This document shows, one piece after another, positions 24,278 to 32,700 of a stretch of 64,000 nt of DNA. The stretch spans positions 7,764,036-7,828,035 of the forward strand of contig CP136069.1 of NCBI GenBank assembly GCA_032622095.1. The letters run 5' to 3'. Made by a program: the position numbers and the translations under genes. Within the stretch, counting starts at the first letter, position 1, and every line of letters starts with the position of its first letter. The notes beneath the pieces were generated by a model that had not been told where the DNA came from, made no database searches, and worked only from the letters and a program-made list of their open reading frames with translations. The DNA is from Siphonodentalium dalli. Taxonomy: Eukaryota; Mollusca; Scaphopoda; Gadilida; Siphonodentaliidae.

Positions 24278-24866
24278 AGGGGTACCGGTACTGTACGCCA
24301 AATGTTGTTGTTGGTTGTTATAGTCTCCAAGTCGGAGAATAAGGTAACAATTTTTTCATTATTTGAAAGTCTGTTGAGTACGAAGTAGTGTTACGGATGA
24401 CAAATTTACCGGAATGCAAAAATACAAATTGTCGTTGTCGAGTAATTTTTGTACAGTTTTCAACCAAATGAATCAAATAAAAGTTATATTATATGCATAC
24501 TAGTCCCATATAATCATTTAAGTTATTGTATCGTCGCTAGTCAGTGAGTGGCTTGCGTGTTCTCCCCGTATCATCATAATATTTTAAGCGACCGTGTGTG
24601 TGATCGGTTTAACAATCCAGTATCCCTTAATTACTTTATTTGATTACGGACATTCGTAATTTAATTGACGCCATTTTATGGCTCCAGTCATAAATTCAAT
24701 TTATATCAAATTATTAACTTTTAAATTATTAAATTTTAAGATAGCCTATTAACCTGAGCGTTTACACAATACATCTTCGACTCAAATTACTTATGTTTCT
24801 ATATATTATCGATATTAGATCGTTGTTGTCACCGGAAATTTAATGAAAATGGCGTACAGTATCCCT
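24278..24866. mobile_element. TTAA-flanked MITE, second subfamily
   Basis: The left end AGGGGTACCGGTACTGTACG and right end CGTACAGTATCCCT are inverted. TTAA flanks both sides (24274-24277, 24867-24870). A fragment of its right end occurs near 1550. Its sequence differs from the three copies above but it has the same target preference. Confidence 0.75.
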
Positions 24867-24897
24867 TTAATGAAGAATCCATTTAGTATAAAGAGGT

Positions 24898-24927
24898 TTA
24901 AACTTAATTGAAACAAGAGTTATTTCT
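24898..24927 (+). repeat. 30-bp direct repeat, left copy
   Basis: Thirty bases (core CTTAATTGAAACAAGAG) are repeated without mismatch at 42402-42431 in the same orientation. The two copies bracket the whole Polinton plus most of the hairpin MITE around it. Confidence 0.85.
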
Positions 24928-25028
24928 TAACCCTTCTATGACTGGAGCTTCCTGATTTTTTGTGAAAACCCTGTGCCAATGCATTCTCTTATATATGTGA
25001 GTCGGCCATAAGGGGCCTCGCAAATATA
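24927..25028 (+). mobile_element. Left part of hairpin MITE split by the Polinton
   Basis: Begins TTAACCCTTC and contains CCAATGCATTCTCTTATATA of the hairpin family, then stops at AATATA (25023-25028) where the Polinton starts. The remainder resumes at 42234. Confidence 0.7.
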
Positions 25029-25320
25029 AGTAGTAATGGTGGGCACTATGGCCCAGTACCCCCCAGACATGGGCACTATGGCCCAGTACCCCCCAGACAT
25101 GGGCACTATGGCCCAGTACCCCCCCAGACATGGGCACTATGGCCCATGGGCCATAGTGCCCATGTCTGGGGGGGTACTGGGCCATAGTGCCCATGTCTGG
25201 GGGGTACTGGGCCATAGTGCCCATGTCTGGGGGGTACTGGGCCATAGTTCCCACCCTGAGGATAGATGTTCCTGTCATTGATGTGACATTTCTGATCGAA
25301 AAAATGAAAATGGACTTAGA
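25029..25320 (+). repeat. Left terminal inverted repeat with internal palindrome
   Basis: Matches 41944-42233 in inverted orientation with only a few differences. Inside it, a 30-bp unit starting GGGCACTATGGCCCAGTACC is repeated three times in one direction and then three times in the reverse direction around GGCCCATGGGCC (about 25147), so the repeat itself is an about 215-bp palindrome. Open frames here come from the repeat. Confidence 0.92.
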
Positions 25321-25400
25321 ATTATTTTTTTTCAAAAGGAAAATCTCACTTTGGAAAATATCAATTAGCAATCAAGAGTTTTTCTTTTCGAATATTTGGT

Positions 25401-25416
25401 GGCCCTGAAAAGGGCC
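25401..25416 (-). terminator. Histone-type 3' stem-loop 1
   Basis: On the minus strand the sequence is GGCCCTTTTCAGGGCC preceded by AAAAC and followed by ACC, 19 bases after the stop of the gene at 25436-25900. The 6-bp stem with a TTTC loop matches the replication-dependent histone mRNA 3' signal. A purine-rich GAAAAGAAAAA follows, in the position of a histone downstream element. Confidence 0.7.
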
Positions 25417-25435
25417 GTTTTATTTTTGTTATAGT

Positions 25436-25900
25436 TTAGAATCCGCCACATTGAACTTCTTTGTTCGCCAAAACTTCAATTGATTTGTCTCCTCGCCTCA
25501 TCCATATTTCGCATTCACAATAATGCTCGTGGCAAACGTGTGGGATCCACACTAGAGTTATTGATGACTTGAATCTTGGTGTTGATTTGTAGCCGCCTTT
25601 GGTAGCATCAAACATGACGATAGGTCGCTGTATAACAGTCGCCGCTAATTCAACCATCAATCTTGATTCAGCCAAAAGTGGTGTGCGCCGTAAATCTTGT
25701 GCCGACGCACCAAGTTCGTCACTCTCTGCGTAGTACAGGTCAACTGCCGCATCTCTCAGAATCATCCATCCATCGGTCGTCCCGTAAACCCCGAGGCTGA
25801 GTGCCCTCCAAAGCAGCGATATTTCTTCACCGTACACTGCTTTACAGTATACCCCACCGCCCATTATCTCGTCAAGATCTGTTATGTTTACAGCAGTCAT
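25436..25900 (-). CDS. Polinton accessory protein, degenerate OTU-like
   Basis: 154 residues from ATG 25900. The leader TTCTACATTCAAAG before this ATG is almost the same as that of the gene at 27322-27510, which supports this start over an upstream one. Residues about 24-50 (GEEISLLWRALSLGVYGTTD then ILRDAAVDLY) resemble the OTU cysteine-protease block DGNCLFRALS...LR..A, but the catalytic Cys position is not Cys. Near the C terminus, HVCHEHYCECEIW could correspond to the OTU His motif. If related, it is probably an inactive OTU-like protein or an early-diverged relative. This assignment is inference from motif shape only. It is transcribed outward from a shared intergenic region with 26526-27014 and ends at a histone-type stem-loop. 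Confidence 0.7.
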   Translation of the reverse strand: MTAVNITDLDEIMGGGVYCKAVYGEEISLLWRALSLGVYGTTDGWMILRDAAVDLYYAESDELGASAQDLRRTPLLAESRLMVELAATVIQRPIVMFDATKGGYKSTPRFKSSITLVWIPHVCHEHYCECEIWMRRGDKSIEVLANKEVQCGGF

Positions 25901-25931
25901 CTTTGAATGTAGAATAAGTCTGAAGATCCGT

Positions 25932-26490
25932 CTTGAACATATATCACGATTGCGCGGGCGGTAGAGAAAGCACATAATACTTTGACGTTAAAAATGACAA
26001 ATGCTCCCTGACGTTGTGTTTCTTTTCAGTGCATTATCTGTTAGTTTCACCATTTCGATATGATATAGATTAAATTCATGATAGTATATGCAATTAATTA
26101 AGATATTTTAACATATGAATTCATCTTCGTTCATAAACGATGACCAAGTAAAGTTATCAATTGTAATGATGAAGAAAAATGTTCAGTATGTTTTTCTTGT
26201 GTTCAGTTTTATGTATAAAATATGTACATTTCCAAAACCAAAAACTAGAAAAACATTCCATATTTGCCTAACGAGGTAACAAATATATCAATCATGTGTA
26301 CCAAATAATAGATAATGATCTAACGAAATAAAAAACATTTGTTTGATCGCTATGCAATAATGATCAAGAAAAATATGAATGCTGATCCGTCTCTGAAAAA
26401 ACACAACGCCAGGAAACATTTGTCAATTTTAACGTCAATGCGACATGTGATTTCATTGACGCCCGTGTCAAATGTATAAAAATATTTTCG
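25932..26490. promoter_or_regulatory. Divergent promoter region, module copy A
   Basis: This intergenic block separates the minus gene ending upstream from the plus gene at 26526. It is repeated almost in full at 27547-28083 and in part at 28089-28384. It contains ATATATG next to CCGCCCGCGCAATC on the minus-gene side, and TATAAAAATA on the plus-gene side. Confidence 0.65.
26475..26484 (+). promoter_or_regulatory. TATA box of the gene at 26526
   Basis: TATAAAAATA lies 51 bases before ATG 26526. The same box lies 40 bases before ATG 28409, and the surrounding bases are identical in both places. An in-frame upstream ATG at 26472 overlaps the box and is therefore unlikely to be used. Confidence 0.65.
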
Positions 26491-26525
26491 AATTTGATCA
26501 ACGTTACATTGCATTGCTATCAAAG

Positions 26526-27014
26526 ATGGATCCGTTAACAGAATTTCTTCAGAGTGAGATATACAGTAATCCTGTTGTACAGAATACATATGCGGCACCA
26601 CAGTCAACAGGCCAAGCTAATACGACAATGACTATAGGTGGTGATACACTCATTTTAAAAGCGATTTTAGATGAACTGAGATGTCTTCGCAGGGATATTG
26701 ACGTGAAAACACAAGTAACGCATCAAGAAGTAAAAGTGAATCTTCGTTTCGTTGCAGAAGAGATAGATATACCAATCAGGGTTCATGATGTTCAGAGATC
26801 GAAAGAACAGAAACAGATCAAAAAAGAAAAAATATTGGCGGCGAAAGAAAAAGAACCTAAAAGTATCATGAAGCCTTCTACTGAGACAAAAGTCAGATTT
26901 CGTCTTCCTTGTAAAGAATCTAAAGATACAGAGAAAAGTGATGAATTCGCAAAAGCTATTGGTTCTCATGGGAAAGATATGTCAAGATATAAGAAAAACA
27001 CAAAACGATGTTAA
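26526..27014 (+). CDS. Polinton accessory protein, unknown, Lys/Glu-rich
   Basis: 162 residues from ATG 26526, chosen because the TATA box at 26475 leaves a short leader. The N-terminal third (MDPLTEFLQSEIYS...) is polar. The middle (residues about 45-90) is predicted helical with heptad-like Leu/Ile spacing (LILKAILDELRCLRRDID). The C-terminal half is strongly charged (KEQKQIKKEKILAAKEKE). It may be a coiled-coil nucleic-acid-associated protein, but I do not recognise a family. It ends 22 bases before a histone-type stem-loop. Confidence 0.75.
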   Translation: MDPLTEFLQSEIYSNPVVQNTYAAPQSTGQANTTMTIGGDTLILKAILDELRCLRRDIDVKTQVTHQEVKVNLRFVAEEIDIPIRVHDVQRSKEQKQIKKEKILAAKEKEPKSIMKPSTETKVRFRLPCKESKDTEKSDEFAKAIGSHGKDMSRYKKNTKRC

Positions 27015-27036
27015 AGTCAGATGATAATTTTAAAAC

Positions 27037-27052
27037 GGCCCTTTTCAGGGCC
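27037..27052 (+). terminator. Histone-type 3' stem-loop 2
   Basis: GGCCCTTTTCAGGGCC preceded by AAAAC and followed by ACACA, 22 bases after the stop at 27014. The next about 60 bases (CCCAAAAGGTTACTCTTTCA...) are repeated after stem-loop 4. Confidence 0.75.
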
Positions 27053-27264
27053 ACACACATTTCCCAAAAGGTTACTCTTTCATTGCTGAAAAAAATCAAA
27101 AACACGATTGTTCAATTTATATTTTATTCAACAACAAATATTTGCAAGTATATTTTGTTTTAAATTATTCGTGGCGTGATTTTTTCAAAACAAAACATAG
27201 GGTACAAAGAACATTATTAGTTCTTAAGCAATGCTAAAAGTTTTTCTTTTTGAAAAAATTGGTT

Positions 27265-27280
27265 GGTCCTGAAAAGGACC
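27265..27280 (-). terminator. Histone-type 3' stem-loop 3b
   Basis: On the minus strand GGTCCTTTTCAGGACC, followed by AACCA and then CAAAAAGAAAAAC. Compared with the other copies one stem pair has changed on both sides (C-G to T-A), so pairing is kept. A compensatory change argues for selection on RNA structure. Confidence 0.75.
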
Positions 27281-27292
27281 GTTTTTGTTTTT

Positions 27293-27308
27293 GGCCCTGA
27301 AAAGGGCC
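27293..27308 (-). terminator. Histone-type 3' stem-loop 3a
   Basis: On the minus strand GGCCCTTTTCAGGGCC, 13 bases after the stop of the 62-residue gene and immediately before a second stem-loop. A tandem pair suggests duplication of the processing signal. Confidence 0.7.
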
Positions 27309-27321
27309 GTTTTGTATGGCA

Positions 27322-27510
27322 TCAAAGTTCACGCCACGATTTTCTTTTGAGACTTTTGCTTTTGTTCCAACGCTGTTGTTTTTTGCATATTTGCATAACC
27401 AGTTTTGCACTGGCGGTTACTTCTTTTGCGTGTCCGGCCCGCATTATCTGGGGTGTTAGCCCTATCGTTCCTCTTAGTATAGACATCAACGGTTCGGGGA
27501 TTTCGGACAT
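27322..27510 (-). CDS. Small Polinton accessory protein, unknown
   Basis: 62 residues from ATG 27510 (MSEIPEPLMSILRGTIGLTP...). The leader (TTCTGCATTCAAAG directly before ATG) and the DNA further upstream match those of the 25436-25900 gene, so expression is probably alike. The protein has an amphipathic N-terminal half and a basic, Lys/Arg/Ser C terminus (KSKSLKRKSWREL). It is followed by two histone-type stem-loops. No family is recognised. A 69-residue overlapping frame beginning at 27538 lacks this conserved leader. Confidence 0.6.
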   Translation of the reverse strand: MSEIPEPLMSILRGTIGLTPQIMRAGHAKEVTASAKLVMQICKKQQRWNKSKSLKRKSWREL

Positions 27511-27546
27511 CTTTGAATGCAGAATAAAAATTGTTCACGGCCGTGT

Positions 27547-28083
27547 TTGAACATATATCACGATTGCGCGGGCGGTAGAGAAATCACATGTCACGTTGGC
27601 ATTAAAAAATGACAAATGTTTCCGGGCGTTGTGTTTCTTTACAGTGCATTATCTGTTAGTTTTACTATTTCGATATGTTATAGATTAAATTCATGATAGT
27701 ATATGCAATTAATTAAGATGTTTTAACATATGAATTCATCTTCGTTCATAAACGATGACCAAGTAAAGTTATCAATTGTAATGATGAAGAAAAATGTTCA
27801 GTATGTTTCTTGTGTTCAGTTTTTATGTATAAAATATGTACAATTCCAAAACCAAAAACTAGAAAAACATTCCATATTTGCCTAACGAGGTAATAAATAT
27901 ATCAATCATGTGTACCAAATAATAGATAATGATCTAACGAAATTAAAAACATTTGTTTGATCGCTATGCAATAATGATCAAGAAAAATATGCATGTTGAT
28001 CCGGTTCTTGAAAAAACACAACGTCAGGAAATATTTGTCAATTTTAACGCCAAAGTATTATGTGATTTCATTGACGCCCGTGT
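27547..28083. promoter_or_regulatory. Divergent promoter region, module copy B
   Basis: Near-copy of 25932-26490 that breaks off at GACGCCCGTG, just before the TATA box, and is joined to partial copy C. It serves as the upstream region of the minus gene at 27322-27510. Confidence 0.6.
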
Positions 28084-28088
28084 AACAA

Positions 28089-28384
28089 TCTTGTGTTCAG
28101 TTTTATGTATAAAATATGTACAATTCCAAAAACAAAAACTAGAAAAACATTCCATATTTGCCTAACGAGGTAATAAATATATCAATCATGTGTACCAAAT
28201 AATAGATAATGATCTAACGAAATTAAAAACATTTGTTTGATCGCTATGCAATAATGATCAAGAAAAATATGCATGTTGATCCGGTTCTGAAAAAACACAA
28301 CGTCAGGAAATATTTGTCAATTTTAACGCCAACGCGACATGTGATTTCATTGACGCCCGTGTCAAATGTATAAAAATATTTTCA
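28089..28384 (+). promoter_or_regulatory. Promoter module copy C
   Basis: A third copy (about 296 bp) of the plus-side half of the module, corresponding to about 26198-26490. It includes TATAAAAATA at 28369-28378, 31 bases before the ATG of the next gene. Copies B and C form a tandem duplication with a period of about 285 bp. Confidence 0.65.
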
Positions 28385-28408
28385 CTTTTTCAGTGAACTT
28401 CATTCATT

Positions 28409-28771
28409 ATGCCGTCGTTAAAGAAATTTATCAAGAAGTTATGGAGGAAGAGAGATTCAGAGGAGACGAAAATAAGAATATATAGGAAATGGCAGGATTC
28501 TCCTGAACAAAAGGTGGTACAGAAACAGATGCTAAGAGATTTTCTGGCTCGGCGACGACCATCGCCTGAAGTATGCGATCAAGCAATCAAGAATCAAGAA
28601 TCAAGCAATCTTGATCTCGTGGAGATCTTGTCACAGATCTCGAAGAAAGATCTGTGCAATGCAGCAATTGACAGCTTCGCTCAGGCTGCTGCGGCGCACA
28701 GATCAAATCCTACTTGGTCTGTGACAATTAATCCCAACGGGATATATCCTGATTTGGCAGAATTTTTATGA
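28409..28771 (+). CDS. Polinton accessory protein, unknown, basic N terminus
   Basis: 120 residues. The start is fixed by the TATA box about 30-40 bases upstream. The first 50 residues are very basic and helical (MPSLKKFIKKLWRKRDSEE...), followed by RRRPSPEVCDQAI and a helical segment with DLVEILSQISKKDLCNAAI, then a short hydrophobic end (YPDLAEFL). The basic half could bind DNA or membranes. No family is recognised. It is followed at 19 bases by a histone-type stem-loop. Confidence 0.75.
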   Translation: MPSLKKFIKKLWRKRDSEETKIRIYRKWQDSPEQKVVQKQMLRDFLARRRPSPEVCDQAIKNQESSNLDLVEILSQISKKDLCNAAIDSFAQAAAAHRSNPTWSVTINPNGIYPDLAEFL

Positions 28772-28790
28772 ATTCTGGAAAAGAAAAAAC

Positions 28791-28806
28791 GGCCCTTTTC
28801 AGGGCC
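28791..28806 (+). terminator. Histone-type 3' stem-loop 4
   Basis: GGCCCTTTTCAGGGCC with AAAAAAC before and ACCCA after, 19 bases from the stop at 28771. ACCCA directly after the stem is the exact context of canonical histone signals. Confidence 0.8.
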
Positions 28807-28895
28807 ACCCACATTCCCCAAAAGGTTACTCTTTCATAGCTGAAAAAAACAAAACACGATTGTTCAATTCATAATTTATTCACACAACATAATTT

Positions 28896-29498
28896 TCAAA
28901 TGTTTGTATCGATTCGTTTATCTGTTTTTGGAATGTAGAATGGTCTCAGCTTCTTTTTCTTGGAAGTTTTCTTGGAATTTTCAAAATCTGGATTTTTATC
29001 TTCAGATTTGTTTTGTGAATCATTCGTAGAATCAACAGGTCGGGGTTGTTTGAAAACATCTGATGTTGTAGACATCTCTTCAGTTTTGATATCTGCATTT
29101 TGTTCTTGTATTGTTACTGCTTGTAGACATTTTTGTATAGTTTTCACATTTTTTTTGTCGCCGAAATCTGTTTTACAATGGAAGGACCAATGGGATTCTT
29201 GTCCGCATTTGTAACAGTAACCATATGGCGGTTTCCAATTTTTATCAGCTTTGTTTTTCTCTTGTTTCTCTTGCCATTGCATTTTGTTACAAAGTTTAAA
29301 CAAATTGGCAGAGATCTGTCTCATTTCGACAAGATTATCTTGAATTTTTCTAATCTGTGGCTGTGTAGATTTTTTTGAATCTTCTTTATGTAGCTCAATA
29401 TAGCTCTCTTCAATAACTGCAGGCCTTGGTCTTTTTCTAACAATATCTTCTTCGCTGGCGGCGTCGTCTGAAACAGGTCTTTTAATTCTCTTAAACAT
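28896..29498 (-). CDS. Zinc-knuckle protein sharing its N terminus with PolB
   Basis: 200 residues from ATG 29498. The first 32 residues (MFKRIKRPVSDDAASEED...) are identical to those of the DNA polymerase encoded on the other strand, because the promoter and first codons are an inverted duplication centred at about 29596. After the shared part come a helical segment (residues about 45-85) and a CCHC zinc knuckle (Cys95, Cys98, His103, Cys108, spacing C-x2-C-x4-H-x4-C) of the type found in retroviral nucleocapsid proteins. The C terminus is polar, ending in a Lys-rich KKTSKKKKLRP segment. A single-stranded nucleic-acid-binding role is likely from the knuckle. No histone-type stem-loop follows. 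Instead AATAAA appears on the minus strand about 20-25 bases after the stop. Confidence 0.8.
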   Translation of the reverse strand: MFKRIKRPVSDDAASEEDIVRKRPRPAVIEESYIELHKEDSKKSTQPQIRKIQDNLVEMRQISANLFKLCNKMQWQEKQEKNKADKNWKPPYGYCYKCGQESHWSFHCKTDFGDKKNVKTIQKCLQAVTIQEQNADIKTEEMSTTSDVFKQPRPVDSTNDSQNKSEDKNPDFENSKKTSKKKKLRPFYIPKTDKRIDTNI

Positions 29499-29789
29499 TT
29501 TTGTCTTGAGTTTTGTCAGCAAAAAATATTGCGACTGGCTTCTTCGGAGTTGAAGTGTAAAGTGTAGAATTACATCTGCTTTTATAGCATTTTCATCGCG
29601 AATGCTATAAAAGCAGATGTAATTCTACACTTTACACTTCAACTCCGAAGAAGCCAGTCGCAATATTTTTTGCTGACAAAACTCAAGACAAAAATGTTTA
29701 AGAGAATTAAAAGACCTGTTTCAGACGACGCCGCCAGCGAAGAAGATATTGTTAGAAAAAGACCAAGGCCTGCAGTTATTGAAGAGAGC
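29403..29789. repeat. Inverted duplication of promoter and first codons
   Basis: Two arms of about 187 bp mirror each other around 29596. They include TATAAAAG boxes (29579-29586 on minus, 29606-29613 on plus), the whole leaders, and the first 32 codons of both divergent genes, with almost no differences. The arms part immediately after the GAAGAGAGC codons. Confidence 0.92.
29606..29613 (+). promoter_or_regulatory. TATA box of the PolB gene
   Basis: TATAAAAG, 88 bases before ATG 29694. An identical box in the opposite direction (29579-29586) serves the divergent gene. Confidence 0.6.
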
Positions 29790-32700
29790 GATATGGAAAC
29801 TGATAAGGTAGAAAGTGAAGAGAGCGATATGGAAACTGATGAGGCAGAAAGTGAAGAGAGCGATATGGAAACTGATAGGGCAGAAAGTGAAGAGAGCGAT
29901 ATGGAAACTGATGAGGCAGAAAGTGAAGAGAGCGATATGGAAACTGATAGGGCAGAAAGTGAAGAAAGTTCTAGTGATGGGCAGATTGGACGCGGTCGAA
30001 GACAGAATAGAGAAATTGGTGGGAAGAGAAAGAGAAGTCTGGCTAGAGAGCGTGTTGTGTTCAATCCAACAAAATATTTCAAAATGGAGCTGAACTCGGA
30101 GAAATTTTCCAGAAAATTTAAATCAGCATCACGACAATTTGGTGTGAAATTCGAGAAATTTACAGATCCAATCGAAAACATTCCAGAGATATTTGAGAAG
30201 TTGACAGAAGAATTGAAACAGAAATGTTCAGCAAATGAGAAGACAAGAATCAGAGTTACGATAAATCATCCAGGACTTGATATGAGCATTTTCATTCCAT
30301 TCACAAAAGCCAGTGAATTGAATGGTGGGACACTCATGGATAATATTCAAAATGTGGTTCAATCAAATGCAGCCTTTACAATTCATGACGGTGCACTCAA
30401 TTTCGAAATCTTCGTTACAGATATTCCGGAAGGTGGTACACGACACTCACTACATTATGGACCATTTGCAGACAAGAACAAGCTGACAAAAGTAAAAAGA
30501 AGTATTGTCCGGATTGAAAATGCTGATGATGTTATGTGTATGGCAAGATCTATTGTCGTCGGAATGTGTAAGGCAGATAGTGATGGATCTGCGTGCTGGT
30601 CAAAGATATGGAAAAGAATAAGACAATCAATATACATAGCACAAACAGATGCAGCAAAAAATCTACTCAACCGTGCTGGCATTCCACACGATACAGTTTG
30701 CAGTATCAATGAGTTCCACAAGATTCAAGAAATATTGTATCCAGAATATGTTGTGAAAATTCACAATGAATTTGCTGGCGCTGGATTTCTATTTGAACCT
30801 GCAGAAATGTGTTCGGATAGCAAATGTGTACACATCTACTACAACAACAATCACTTCGACACCATAACATCAATCAAAGGATTTCTAGGCACCAGCTACT
30901 ACTGCGAATTCTGCGACATTGGATTCCATATGCGTGGCGATCATCGATGCAGATTTGTTTGTGCATGCTGGTCATTGACACAGTGTAATTTCACAAATTG
31001 GGTGAAGTGTAGAACGTGTCGACGATCATTCAGAAGTAAATCATGTTTCGACAACCATTTGAAGACGGAAGGAAAACAGAAAAGAAAAATATGTGATTTG
31101 GTTCAACTATGCAACAATTGTGATGAAGAAATTCTCATCAATAAATCAAGCAGACATATATGTGCGGGGTTGAAGAAATGCAAACATTGCAAAGAAATCG
31201 TTGAAGCAGATCACAGGTGCTACATTCCAAAATATGAATCACCGGAAAAGAAACCTGCAAAGATTCCATATGTATTCTTTGACTTTGAATGCAGACAAGA
31301 CACAGGTGTTCATATTCCAAACTTCTGTGTTGCACATACCGCTTGTGGAGATTGCATGTGCAAACCAATCGAAGAAAAATGTGAAACATGCGGACCGGAT
31401 TCCAGAGAATTTGTATTCAAGGGTGACAACGTTTTAACAGACTTCACAAACTGGTTATTCCACCAAGATCACAAAGGATGTGTTGCAATAGCACATAATG
31501 CTCAGGGATACGATGCACAGTTTCTACTTCAAGCACTCATACAAAGTGGAATTCATAAACCAGAACTGATCATGAATGGAAACAAGATTCTCAGTTTAAA
31601 ATGCAACAGCGTGAAAGTTATTGATTCTCTGAGTTTTCTGATGATGCCGCTTTCAAAGTTTCCACAAACTTTTCAGCTGAATGAGATGGCGAAAGGACAC
31701 TTTCCACATTGGGCGAATTCACCAAAGTTTCAAAATTACATTGGACATTACTTGGCTTCTGATTACTACAAACCAGACATGATGAGCGTGGAAAATCGAG
31801 AGAAATTCTTTGAATGGTACAATGAGAAAATAGAAAATTACGTGATATTCAACTTCCAAGAAGAGATGGAGAAGTACTGCAAATTAGACGTGGATATTCT
31901 TCGCCGTGGATGTGGAAAATTCAGGAAATACATATTGGAAACAGAACAGATTGACCCGTTCATTGAGTCAATAACATTGGCGCAAGTTTGCAATTTGGCA
32001 TGGAGGAAGAATTCAATGCCAGAGAAAACAATTGGAATCATTCCAGATGGTGGATACCCATGTGCTAAAAACTATTCCATGAAAGCGATACGTTGGCTTC
32101 AACATATATCATTGTCACGTATGATAACAATCAAGCATGCTTTGAATGGAGGAGAAATCAAGATTGGTGGACACTACGTCGATGGATATGAGGAAGCCAC
32201 AAGAACAGTTTTTGAGATGAATGGATGTCTGTTTCATGGATGTCCAAAATGTTACAACAACAGACAATACAAGAATCCCTATACGATGCTCACCATGGAA
32301 GAATTATATACAAGAACTCAACAGAAGAAAGATGAACTGGAAAGTCTTGGTTACAGAGTTGAATCAATTTGGGGGCATCAGATCGACGAAAGAATGAAAT
32401 CGGATGTGAAATTCAAACAACAAATGGAATCTTTCTACAAACATCGAGACCCCATTTTGCCAAGAGAAGCATTGTTTGGTGGACGTACAAATGCCATCAA
32501 ATTGTACGAGGAAATTGATCAAGATTCCACAAAAGAAATCAAGTTCATCGATGTGTGTTCGTTGTATCCATTTTGCAACAAATATAAAATCTACCCTGTT
32601 GGACATCCAGAAATTTTGAGCCAAGAGCAGATCGATCAAGAACACATTAGAGACTATGCGGGGCTTGTTAAATGTACAATTTTACCACCATCGAAATTGT

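Noticed and set aside
25036-25371. Open frames on both strands through the left terminal repeat (TMAQYPPDMG repeats)
   Set aside because: They are produced by the palindromic 30-bp repeat, and the same frames appear at 41985-42281.
27953-28165. 70-codon frame in the promoter region
   Set aside because: It crosses the junction of two promoter-module copies, and the corresponding region of copy A is not open in the same way.
29639-30181. 180-codon minus-strand frame opposite the polymerase start
   Set aside because: Antisense to the polymerase N terminus; the Ser-Leu repeats mirror the acidic 42-bp repeat.
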